Source: Treponema sp. (GTDB lineage Bacteria > Spirochaetota > Spirochaetia > Treponematales > Treponemataceae). Taken from it: a stretch of 5,231 nucleotides of DNA. The notes below the pieces were generated by a model. It was given only the letters and a program-made list of their open reading frames with translations, searched no databases and had not been told where the DNA came from. The DNA is taken from positions 1 through 5,231 of the forward strand of contig JAFYDO010000265.1 in the NCBI GenBank assembly GCA_017544745.1. Direction: 5' to 3'. Of this stretch, positions 1 through 5,231 are shown piece by piece. The translations under genes were made by a program, and so were the position numbers. The first letter of the stretch is position 1. Each line of letters begins with the position of its first letter.

Positions 1-49
1 CGGCACAACACAAACTCACACACAATGCGAAAGAAATGATTCTTTTCAT
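1..49 (-). CDS. 5' end of an exported protein gene (partial, runs off the left edge)
   Basis: Only the first 16 codons are in the window, reading leftwards from an ATG at 49-47. They encode MKRIISFALCVSLCCA, which has a Lys-Arg start followed by an unbroken hydrophobic run, the n- and h-regions of a Sec signal peptide. The several cysteines near the edge leave a lipoprotein possible, but no lipobox can be judged because the cleavage region lies outside. The start is supported by GGAGG at 64-60, ten bases before the ATG, and a second purine stretch (AGGG, 56-53) closer in. The gene is divergent from the membrane-protein gene at 157. The mature protein is not visible, so no function can be given. 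It was identified by reading the reverse complement, since it is too short to show up as a long open frame. Confidence 0.62.
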   Translation of the reverse strand, partial: MKRIISFALCVSLCCA

Positions 50-76
50 TTTCCCTGATCCTCCCGAAAGTTCAAG

Positions 77-105
77 TAAATAAAATGTTTCACTTTTATT
101 GTCGG
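77..105 (-). promoter_or_regulatory. Possible promoter for the leftward exported-protein gene
   Basis: On the minus strand CCGACA (105-100, four of six matches to the -35 consensus) is followed after 17 bases by TATTTA (82-77, three of six matches to the -10 consensus). The spacing is ideal but the -10 is poor. This AT-rich stretch offers other partial matches, so it is only a candidate. Confidence 0.2.
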
Positions 106-121
106 TTTTTTTTAATAAGTC

Positions 122-148
122 TTTACTATTATTTATTTACCATATAAT
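122..148 (+). promoter_or_regulatory. Probable promoter of the eight-span membrane protein gene
   Basis: A perfect TATAAT -10 box lies at 143-148. A partial -35, TTTACT at 122-127, precedes it with a 15-base spacer, which is shorter than usual. The -10 box ends only eight bases before the ATG at 157, so a start point about seven to nine bases downstream would fall at or next to the A of the start codon and give a leaderless mRNA. The surrounding 80-156 stretch is strongly AT-rich, so chance matches are easy. The -10 is convincing, the -35 is not. Confidence 0.42.
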
Positions 149-156
149 ATTTAAAT

Positions 157-969
157 ATGACTATAAAAACAAGAAATAAACTCAACCTTTCGCTTTTCTT
201 CTTTTCGCTGTTTTTTCTGGCAGCTAATGTCCTGATTTTAATTCTTTCTATATATAATAAATCTTTTTTAATTAGCGACTATATATCAAAGGAAGGAAAC
301 CTTCTTACCCGCTATAGTCCTCTTGTTGTGCTTATTTCGCTTTACTTTGAAATAATTTATGTGTGCACAACAAGCTTTATGCTCTACCGTGTTTTTGAAA
401 AAACTCAGGCCACAGATATCTCGTTCTTTTTTCTGTTTTTAATTGCGCTTATTGCAAATTCCATTAGAATCTGGATTCCGCTTTTTAATATGAACAGTAC
501 CTTCTCCGGGCTCTTAGTATTCTGTGGAAACTGCATTCTTTTTTCAAAACTGCTGGTTCCTACTTCGCTGCTTTTTTCGGTAGTGATGAGTGATGCAGAC
601 CAAAGACAGAATCTGGAAAAAAATATTTTTATTCTGCTTCTGGTAAGCATTTTCTTTGCACAACTTTTGCCAATAAATACTGCAAAGGTTTGCTTAAACT
701 TTGAAGTTGACTACAGTTACCGCAACGTAATAAGAATAACTTCTATTCTTATTGTTCTGGCTACACTCATTGCACTTTTCTTTAATAATAAACAGAAATT
801 TTATACACAGCTTACAACAATAGGTCTTGCCTGCATCTGCACAGGAACCTTCATCCTGTTTAATTCAATAAACATACTTAGATTTGCGCTTGCATTTATT
901 TTTCTTTTTGTGGGAAACCTTTTGTATCTTAAAGAGCTGCATAAGCAGTACTTATGGAATGATGTATAA
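157..969 (+). CDS. Unrecognised multi-spanning membrane protein (about 8 TM segments)
   Basis: This 270-residue protein is rich in Phe, Leu and Ile, and I do not recognise its family. Hydrophobic segments lie at roughly residues 11-33, 54-77, 87-108, 115-143, 156-173, 190-209, 217-236 and 239-257. The basic N-terminus (TIKTRNK) and basic C-terminal tail (KELHKQ) both fit the cytoplasmic side, consistent with an even number of spans. No catalytic motif, soluble domain or transporter signature is visible. An enzyme seems unlikely, and a sensor-like or structural membrane role is only a guess. The start is fixed: a stop codon (TAA, 145-147) sits in frame just upstream, and the next Met is residue 75, inside span 2. 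No Shine-Dalgarno sequence precedes the ATG. The gene is monocistronic in view, divergent from the exported-protein gene and convergent with the lipid kinase, three bases away. Its base composition is more AT-rich than the collar gene. Confidence 0.8.
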   Translation: MTIKTRNKLNLSLFFFSLFFLAANVLILILSIYNKSFLISDYISKEGNLLTRYSPLVVLISLYFEIIYVCTTSFMLYRVFEKTQATDISFFFLFLIALIANSIRIWIPLFNMNSTFSGLLVFCGNCILFSKLLVPTSLLFSVVMSDADQRQNLEKNIFILLLVSIFFAQLLPINTAKVCLNFEVDYSYRNVIRITSILIVLATLIALFFNNKQKFYTQLTTIGLACICTGTFILFNSINILRFALAFIFLFVGNLLYLKELHKQYLWNDV

Positions 970-974
970 GCTCT
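933..974. repeat. Nested inverted repeat at the convergent gene ends (doubtful terminator)
   Basis: AGAGCT (933-938) and AGCTCT (969-974) form six-base outer arms. Inside them CATAAG (940-945) and CTTATG (951-956) form a perfect six-base stem with a five-base loop. The element covers the 3' ends of both convergent genes, where a bidirectional terminator would be expected. However, neither strand shows a run of T directly after the stem, and the stems are AT-rich. I record the symmetry without calling a functional intrinsic terminator. Confidence 0.2.
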
Positions 975-1566
975 AAAAAATGTGAGACGCTAAGAGCCAG
1001 TAAACACCGCCGGTAATTGCCGGAATGAGCATGTTATCCCAGTCTCCCAACGGAAAAACCTCTATGAGCATTGCAGTTAATGCAACAACTAAGCTTATTA
1101 CAATATTGCGGCATACGCAGAAGGTAGAAATAAAAACAGCTGTAAAACAGGTAAGGCTTCCTTCCAGGGTTTTACCGCCCGCATGAGGAATCTTAATCCG
1201 CCCAAAAAGCTTGCCACCAAGACTTGCAAGACCGTCTCCAAAAGCAAGTGCAAATATTCCAATCTTTGCACAGTCAACAGGAAGCACAAGAGCAGCCAGA
1301 ACAATTCCAAGAACTAAAGTTACAGGACCAAGAACAAATTTGTATTCATCACGCTGGCGCGAAGCGGTTTCTGTAATGAGCGAAACCACCGGGACCGGAT
1401 GTCCTTCCAGTCGCGCAATTTCGCAAAAATAATACATTACGACTATTATGTAGAGACCGTAAACTGTGTACCAGTAGTAATTTGCCATAAACCAGGGAAC
1501 CACGGAACAGCATATATGAATTGATTTTCTGAAGAGTTCCTTCAGTATTGTCTTAGAGTCCTTCAT
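973..1566 (-). CDS. CTP-dependent lipid kinase, dolichol/phytol/diacylglycerol kinase family (phosphatidate cytidylyltransferase-like)
   Basis: A 197-residue inner-membrane protein of the family containing Sec59 dolichol kinase, Dgk1 and phytol kinase VTE5, which phosphorylate a lipid alcohol using CTP and are often annotated as phosphatidate cytidylyltransferase. Seen in sequence: the N-terminal RKSIH (residues 13-17); EIARLEG (49-55); the nucleotide-binding signature GDGLASLGGKLFG (110-122) followed by GKTLEGS (131-137); and a C-terminal E169 with DN (177-178) before IP. Most of the rest is hydrophobic with several spans. The length fits small bacterial members. I start it at 1566 because RKxxH is normally very near the N-terminus; the frame is open to 1716, but those 50 residues are basic and are antisense-free overlap with the upstream gene. 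The start lies 14 bases inside the upstream gene's end, with only a weak GGAAA before it, suggesting translational coupling. The substrate cannot be told from sequence. Confidence 0.83.
   Translation of the reverse strand: MKDSKTILKELFRKSIHICCSVVPWFMANYYWYTVYGLYIIVVMYYFCEIARLEGHPVPVVSLITETASRQRDEYKFVLGPVTLVLGIVLAALVLPVDCAKIGIFALAFGDGLASLGGKLFGRIKIPHAGGKTLEGSLTCFTAVFISTFCVCRNIVISLVVALTAMLIEVFPLGDWDNMLIPAITGGVYWLLASHIF
1553..1566 (-). other. 14-base gene overlap, probable translational coupling
   Basis: The collar gene ends with TAA at 1555-1553, while the kinase ATG is at 1566-1564 in another frame. The ribosome binding site for the kinase is poor (CGGAAA immediately before the ATG), so ribosomes ending on the upstream gene probably supply most initiations. 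This supports co-transcription of the two genes. Confidence 0.6.
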
Positions 1567-4500
1567 TTTCCGTAAGATTCTTTGGTATTTCAATATATAT
1601 AGCCGGTTCAAATTCCGAAACCGGATGCGTAATATACTTAATGTTTTCCTGTGCAAGATTGCTTCCATCCAGACGAATAAGAGTCTGCTGGTCACGTGTA
1701 AGCGAATCCCAGGCACGTACCGACTGCTGCAGCTGAACTATTGCCTGTGCATTTTTCTGGCTGTCACCGGTGCGCTTTGCAAGTCTGTAGAGGGTTACGC
1801 CATAGTTGTTTGCTGCATAAAGATATGTAGTTACAAGGTCGTAGCCTGCATCATCAGTCTGAGGGAATACAGTTCCACCCTTCTCTACAATTTCATTATC
1901 AAGCATATTGATGAGCTGCTCGTAATAACCTTCTGCAGCGTAATCATCATTTCTAAGACTGAGTGTATTTGCCATTGCAAGCAGGAGATTGCGTTCCTTT
2001 TTGTTTGCTTCTCCGGCTTTCATAAATGAACCAAGAGCTTCGAGGTAGTTCTTAGCTTTGTAGCTGATATAACCAAGTCTGTAGCGGATGCGAGGAATAT
2101 CGTAGCCAAGTGCAACTGCATTCTTATAATTAAGTGCGGCAGTATCAAAGTCGCCTGCTACCGTGTAGTTTATATTTCCAAGGTCTGCATACATCATACC
2201 AATCTTTTCGTTGCCTTCAAAACCGGCATTTTCTTTTTCGGTTGTATACAGTGTAATTCCCTGAGTAAACTGTTCCTGAGCCTGCAGATATTCATTTGTA
2301 AGCAGGTAGTTTTCTCCAAGCAGGCGGTAAGTATCTATATACTTGTAAATGTCGCGCTTTTTGAGCTGTTCTGCCTTGTTAAAGCGTTCCAGCGCCTTTT
2401 TGAGGGAATAAGAAATATTATCTATGCTGTCGTTTGTATAAACATAGTAGTTACCAAGATTGTACCAGGCAATAGGATTTGAATCGTCCATGTCTGTTGC
2501 CTTAATCAAAAGTCTGAGCAGACCTTCTATCTGGTAGCGAAGATATTCTTCTGACGGAGCAATGTCTCCGTAAAGCTTGCTCAAAAGGTAACCGCCAAGC
2601 TCTGTCCAGTCCTGAGCACTTACATCAGGCTTCTTTTCTTCTTCGAACATCTTCTTGTAAGAAAGAACTTGCTGGAGGTTGTCGCTGCGGATATAGTAGC
2701 GCATGAGGCGTGAATTATACAGATCGTTAGCTTTATAAAGCTGAATAAGCTGCATGTACTGTTCTTTTGCAAGATCAAGTTTTTCCGGATCTTTTTCTGT
2801 TCCCCATTCAAGGAAGATATCTCCAAGCATAAGGATTCCGTCGGCATCATTTATGTGATAGTCCAGAACCTCGCGTCGTGTAATTTCTTCTGCACGCTCG
2901 TAATTTGCAAGGTCATCCAGTTCCATCTGGGCATATTCAAGGCCAGCTGTTTTGTCGTGATTAAAATAGATTAGAATCTTTCCATATATATCTGCAGCGC
3001 GCAGGTACTGCTTGTGGGCACGATAACCGCGTGCATATCTAAAGAACCATTTTTTCCTTAACTGCTTGCTGGCTGCTTCGTCAAACTTAATCTGAGACTG
3101 AACATATTCGTCTGCTTCCAAAAGTGCATAACCCTGCTTGTAGAGTCTGCTTGCCTGTGCCGGAATTACAATACAGTTCTTTGTAAAGTTGAACAGTCCC
3201 CAACCTACAAAGAGCAGGAGGATTGTACACAAAAGTCCAGGAAGTACCTTATTCCTAAGCTGATAAGAAAGCGATTTTTTATATGCCTCATATTCTTCTG
3301 CAGTACGATGTTCAAAGTCGCGTGGAACCGGAATTGATGTATCGAGCATCTTTTCCAGTGTAGAAGCAACCTGACGTGCAGGAGCTTTTTTGAGGATTTT
3401 TTCTATGATTTCAAATTCTGCGTCGTCTGTAAATTCATCCTGAACGATGAGGTCTTCAAAAGCAAGACGAACGTTAAGAGGATATTCGTTTAAATTCTTG
3501 AGGAACTGCTTGTACTGCTCGTCGCTCAAGGTATTTGGAGGAAGCTCTTTTCCTGGAAGTGCTCCATCAAAATCCGGAACATCAAGACCCTTTGATTTTT
3601 TTGCGGTTGGTACAGCTGGAGCGGCTTCTACATCAGAAAAACCAGGAATCTCAAAATCTGAGCCTTCCATGCTTACCTTGCCGGATTCAAGCTCAAAGTC
3701 ATCGCTGCCTGTGTCTACGCTAAGCTGTGCATCTGTATCCTGAATTCCAAAATCAATGTCTTCCATCTGGGAAACATCAAAGGTTTCCATTGGTTCGCCT
3801 TCGGCTGTATCAAAATCAGGAGCTGCTTCGGCGTCACCGTCCATTTCAAAGGTTTCTTCTGAACCACCGTCTGCATTATCAAAATCTGGAATCTCTACAT
3901 CCTGAGCATTAAACAGGTCTGCAGTAGAAGGCTCTGCGGCTTCGGCTGGCTCTTCTACATCAGCTGGTTCTGCATCGGCTACATCTTCAAAATCTTCAAC
4001 ATCGCCAAGCTCATCAAGATCGCCAAGTTCACCAAGCTCAGCTGGCTCTTCTACAGGAGCAGCTTCTTCCAAAGCTTCTGGAATATCTGCAGGTTCAGGC
4101 ATATCAAAATCGCCTGCGTCAGCAAGGTCTGCGGGTTCATCAAAATGGTCTGCGTCGCCAAGGTCTTCTGGTTCATCAAAATTGCCTGCGTCGCCAAGGT
4201 CTTCTGTTGACCCAAGGTCTTCTGTGCCTCCAAGGTCTTCTACATCACCTAGCTCGCCAAGTTCATCAAGATCTCCAAGTTCGCCAAGATCTTCAACAGG
4301 TTCTGCGACTTGGGGTGCTTCCGGAACCTCTGGCATTTCTTCCATTTCCGGAACTTCCGGCATTTCTGGTACTTCCGGAGCTTCAGGTATGTCTCCAATT
4401 TCCGGCATGTCAAAATCTTCTGCAGCCGGAGCTTCTGGAATGTCCTGTGTATTATCTTCTGTAGGGAACGGCTCTGCTTCGCCAACCGAACCTGCATCTG

Positions 4501-5158
4501 GCAAATCAAAATCAGGTAAATCGGCAGCGCCTGTACTAAAGTCAAAATCCTCTGTTGCAGCAGGAGCGCCCATATCAAAGTCGGTTGTTCCGTCATCTAC
4601 AGGCAAAGATGTAGCTGAATCTAAATCTTCTTCCGGCTCAGGTTCTGGTTCTGGCTCTTGTTCTTCTTCTGTACCTTCTGTACCGTCAAAGCCTGCACCT
4701 GCAAGAAGTGCTTCAAGGCCCATATCTGCAACCGAAATTTCTTCGGGTTCTTCTTCAATAACTTCGGGCTCCTCTTCTTCGGGAGCATCCATGAATTGAG
4801 AAAGGTCAGGCATGCCATCATCACCACCGGCATCTGATCCAAGGTCTACAGGGGCAAGCAGAGAGGACATGTCAGGGGCTTCAAAAGATGGAGCTGCTTC
4901 TTCTCCAGAAGAAGAGCTGGTTTTACCGCTGGTAATTCCGGTAATTTCAGAGAGGTCGTCGTCTACATTTGAATTATCTACAACGCGCGGATTGTCCGGC
5001 ATGCCGAGCACAAAATCTTCGGAATCGTCTTCGACAGTAATGCCCTTAGGAATAGGAACCACAATTGGTTTTTCTCCACGGGTTGCGCGTAAAGTGATTT
5101 CGTCTCCCAGAGACTGAATATCTTTGTTGAATTGTTTGAGTTGACTTAAGCCTGGCAT
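1553..5158 (-). CDS. flcA: Probable periplasmic flagellar collar protein FlcA (membrane-anchored TPR protein with long acidic N-terminal region)
   Basis: A 1201-residue protein. Residues 1-56 look like a folded or conserved N-terminal motif (starting MPGLSQLKQF, with LGDEITLRATRGE). Residues about 60-535 are acidic, low-complexity and probably disordered, rich in Asp, Glu, Pro and Ala. Residues 540-635 form a helical juxtamembrane domain. One span lies at about 638-659 (nt 3247-3182), preceded by RNK, placing the N-terminus inside and the C-terminus in the periplasm. Residues 668-1150 contain roughly ten to twelve TPR-like helix pairs, the clearest at 668-700, 704-737, 896-935, 940-975, 985-1020 and 1023-1050. 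In Borrelia the TPR protein FlcA (BB0326) builds the periplasmic collar and helps stator assembly. The match here is by architecture and remembered N-terminal features, so another collar TPR protein is possible. It is first in an operon with the lipid kinase. The start at 5158 keeps the conserved N-terminus; the next Met is residue 53. Confidence 0.72.
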   Translation of the reverse strand: MPGLSQLKQFNKDIQSLGDEITLRATRGEKPIVVPIPKGITVEDDSEDFVLGMPDNPRVVDNSNVDDDLSEITGITSGKTSSSSGEEAAPSFEAPDMSSLLAPVDLGSDAGGDDGMPDLSQFMDAPEEEEPEVIEEEPEEISVADMGLEALLAGAGFDGTEGTEEEQEPEPEPEPEEDLDSATSLPVDDGTTDFDMGAPAATEDFDFSTGAADLPDFDLPDAGSVGEAEPFPTEDNTQDIPEAPAAEDFDMPEIGDIPEAPEVPEMPEVPEMEEMPEVPEAPQVAEPVEDLGELGDLDELGELGDVEDLGGTEDLGSTEDLGDAGNFDEPEDLGDADHFDEPADLADAGDFDMPEPADIPEALEEAAPVEEPAELGELGDLDELGDVEDFEDVADAEPADVEEPAEAAEPSTADLFNAQDVEIPDFDNADGGSEETFEMDGDAEAAPDFDTAEGEPMETFDVSQMEDIDFGIQDTDAQLSVDTGSDDFELESGKVSMEGSDFEIPGFSDVEAAPAVPTAKKSKGLDVPDFDGALPGKELPPNTLSDEQYKQFLKNLNEYPLNVRLAFEDLIVQDEFTDDAEFEIIEKILKKAPARQVASTLEKMLDTSIPVPRDFEHRTAEEYEAYKKSLSYQLRNKVLPGLLCTILLLFVGWGLFNFTKNCIVIPAQASRLYKQGYALLEADEYVQSQIKFDEAASKQLRKKWFFRYARGYRAHKQYLRAADIYGKILIYFNHDKTAGLEYAQMELDDLANYERAEEITRREVLDYHINDADGILMLGDIFLEWGTEKDPEKLDLAKEQYMQLIQLYKANDLYNSRLMRYYIRSDNLQQVLSYKKMFEEEKKPDVSAQDWTELGGYLLSKLYGDIAPSEEYLRYQIEGLLRLLIKATDMDDSNPIAWYNLGNYYVYTNDSIDNISYSLKKALERFNKAEQLKKRDIYKYIDTYRLLGENYLLTNEYLQAQEQFTQGITLYTTEKENAGFEGNEKIGMMYADLGNINYTVAGDFDTAALNYKNAVALGYDIPRIRYRLGYISYKAKNYLEALGSFMKAGEANKKERNLLLAMANTLSLRNDDYAAEGYYEQLINMLDNEIVEKGGTVFPQTDDAGYDLVTTYLYAANNYGVTLYRLAKRTGDSQKNAQAIVQLQQSVRAWDSLTRDQQTLIRLDGSNLAQENIKYITHPVSEFEPAIYIEIPKNLTENEGL
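3182..3247 (-). other. Single transmembrane segment of the collar protein
   Basis: Codons 638-659 encode a strongly hydrophobic stretch (core LLCTILLLFVGWGLF) flanked by RNK on the N-terminal side. It is the only membrane span in the protein. It divides a cytoplasmic half of about 637 residues from a periplasmic TPR half of about 540 residues, and so sets the topology used in the gene call. Confidence 0.85.
4003..4030. repeat. 28-base direct repeat, copy A
   Basis: Matches 4255-4282 at 26 of 28 bases, in the same orientation and frame. Both copies encode the ELGDLDELG core of the acidic region. The differences fall at repeat positions 8 and 20. Confidence 0.75.
4098..4205. repeat. Three tandem 36-base units within the collar gene
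   Basis: Units are 4098-4133, 4134-4169 and 4170-4205. The last two agree at 34 of 36 bases, and the first agrees with its neighbour at about 27 of 36. Each unit encodes 12 residues of the type DA-x-x-FDEP-x-DL-x (protein residues 323-358: DAGNFDEPEDLG, DADHFDEPADLA, DAGDFDMPEPAD). Unit length is a multiple of three, so copy number can change in frame. Confidence 0.85.
4193..4240. repeat. 18-base repeats encoding EDLG-x-T
   Basis: CCAAGGTCTTC recurs three times at 18-base intervals, encoding EDLGGT, EDLGST and EDLG (protein residues 307-322). The same 11-base core is shared with the neighbouring 36-base units, so both arrays probably grew from one ancestral segment. Confidence 0.75.
4255..4282. 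repeat. 28-base direct repeat, copy B
   Basis: Partner of the copy at 4003-4030, 252 bases away, which is a multiple of three, so recombination between them would delete or duplicate 84 codons without breaking the frame. Confidence 0.75.
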
Positions 5159-5179
5159 ACCTTTTTTATTTTACCCCTT
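5159..5179 (-). promoter_or_regulatory. Ribosome binding region of the collar gene (unusual spacing)
   Basis: Two candidates precede the ATG at 5158. AAGG at 5163-5160 is only one base from the start, which is too close. AAGGGG at 5179-5174 is a strong match but 15 bases away, which is too far. Neither has standard spacing. The start codon is nonetheless favoured because no other ATG nearby keeps the N-terminal motif. Confidence 0.45.
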
Positions 5180-5196
5180 ATTTCCACCAAAATACA

Positions 5197-5226
5197 AGTA
5201 TACTACTCTTCTTATATGTACGGAAA
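5197..5226 (-). promoter_or_regulatory. Probable promoter of the collar gene / lipid kinase operon
   Basis: TATACT at 5202-5197 on the minus strand is a good -10 box. It would start transcription near 5190, giving a leader of about 32 bases. The best -35 at suitable distance is TTTCCG (5226-5221, 18-base spacer), which is weak. No sigma-28 flagellar promoter pattern is seen, so housekeeping transcription is likelier. The window ends here, so further upstream control cannot be excluded. Confidence 0.42.
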
Positions 5227-5231
5227 AAAAA

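Larger units (their letters stand above)
3554..4981 (-). other. Acidic low-complexity, probably disordered region of the collar protein
   Basis: Codons 60-535 are dominated by Asp, Glu, Pro, Ala, Gly and Leu, with almost no Lys or Arg before about residue 493. Sub-blocks read in order are Glu/Pro runs (EPEPEPEPEE near 168-177), a PEVPEMPEVPE-type proline/glutamate block (252-287), EDLG/GELGDLDEL blocks (289-322 and 373-392), 12-residue repeats (323-358), and scattered DFD, IPDFD and DVPDFD short motifs (for example 213-219, 423-427, 526-531). The regular spacing of acidic residues creates spurious long open frames on the opposite strand. Confidence 0.8.

Noticed and set aside
35..50. Small inverted repeat AATGA...TCATT around the start codon of the leftward gene
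   Set aside because: Five-base AT-rich arms at this size are expected by chance, and the bases are needed for the signal-peptide codons.
1567..1716. A 50-codon upstream extension of the lipid kinase to an ATG at 1716
   Set aside because: It lies wholly within the collar gene, is rich in Arg and unlike the family, and would bury the RKxxH motif that normally sits near the N-terminus. The ATG at 1566 fits better.
1625..2029. A 134-codon plus-strand open frame with hydrophobic and Cys-rich sequence
   Set aside because: It is antisense to TPR-coding sequence that is clearly real, with no promoter or ribosome binding site.
4003..4282. Possible CRISPR-like or regulatory direct repeats
   Set aside because: Repeats are in frame, adjoin without unique spacers of fixed length, and encode an evident protein repeat.
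4182..4799. A 205-codon open frame on the plus strand, Ser/Gly/Pro-rich
   Set aside because: It is the mirror of the acidic repeat region: Asp, Glu and Gly codons on the minus strand read as Ser and Pro codons with few stops. It has no ribosome binding site, and its composition follows the collar gene repeats exactly.
3447..5117. Other plus-strand open frames of 60-101 codons opposite the acidic region (for example 3447-3743 and 4812-5117)
   Set aside because: Same cause: low stop density opposite acidic repeats. None has domain-like composition or a start context.

Overview
The window looks like chromosomal DNA of a spirochaete, most likely a host-associated Treponema. The main reason is the long minus-strand gene. 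It encodes a 1201-residue protein with a short conserved-looking N-terminus, a huge acidic cytoplasmic stretch, one membrane span and a C-terminal half of tetratricopeptide (TPR) helices. I recognise this as the architecture of the spirochaetal periplasmic flagellar collar protein FlcA. The organism and gene assignments rest on recall of family features, not on a search.

Layout, left to right. Positions 1-49 (minus strand) hold the first 16 codons of a gene that leaves the window; it starts like a signal peptide. Positions 50-156 are a short AT-rich divergent promoter region. Positions 157-969 (plus strand) encode an unrecognised, very hydrophobic protein of 270 residues with about eight membrane spans. 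It has a good -10 box but no Shine-Dalgarno sequence, so it may be translated from a leaderless mRNA. Three bases later it meets the end of a minus-strand operon. That operon reads from about 5190 down to 973 and contains the flagellar collar gene (5158-1553) followed by a 197-residue CTP-dependent lipid (dolichol/phytol/diacylglycerol-type) kinase (1566-973). The two genes overlap by 14 bases and are probably translationally coupled.

How they work together. The collar-type protein would be anchored in the inner membrane, with its TPR domain in the periplasm around the flagellar motor and its acidic N-terminal half in the cytoplasm. The kinase is an inner-membrane enzyme of lipid or polyprenol recycling. 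There is no obvious biochemical link between them beyond the shared transcript. The most distinctive structure in the window is the repeat-rich acidic region of the collar gene. It carries a 36-base (12-residue) tandem repeat with two nearly identical copies, an adjacent 18-base repeat, and a 28-base sequence duplicated about 250 bases away, all signs of ongoing length change. No RNA gene, mobile element, CRISPR array or clear intrinsic terminator was seen.
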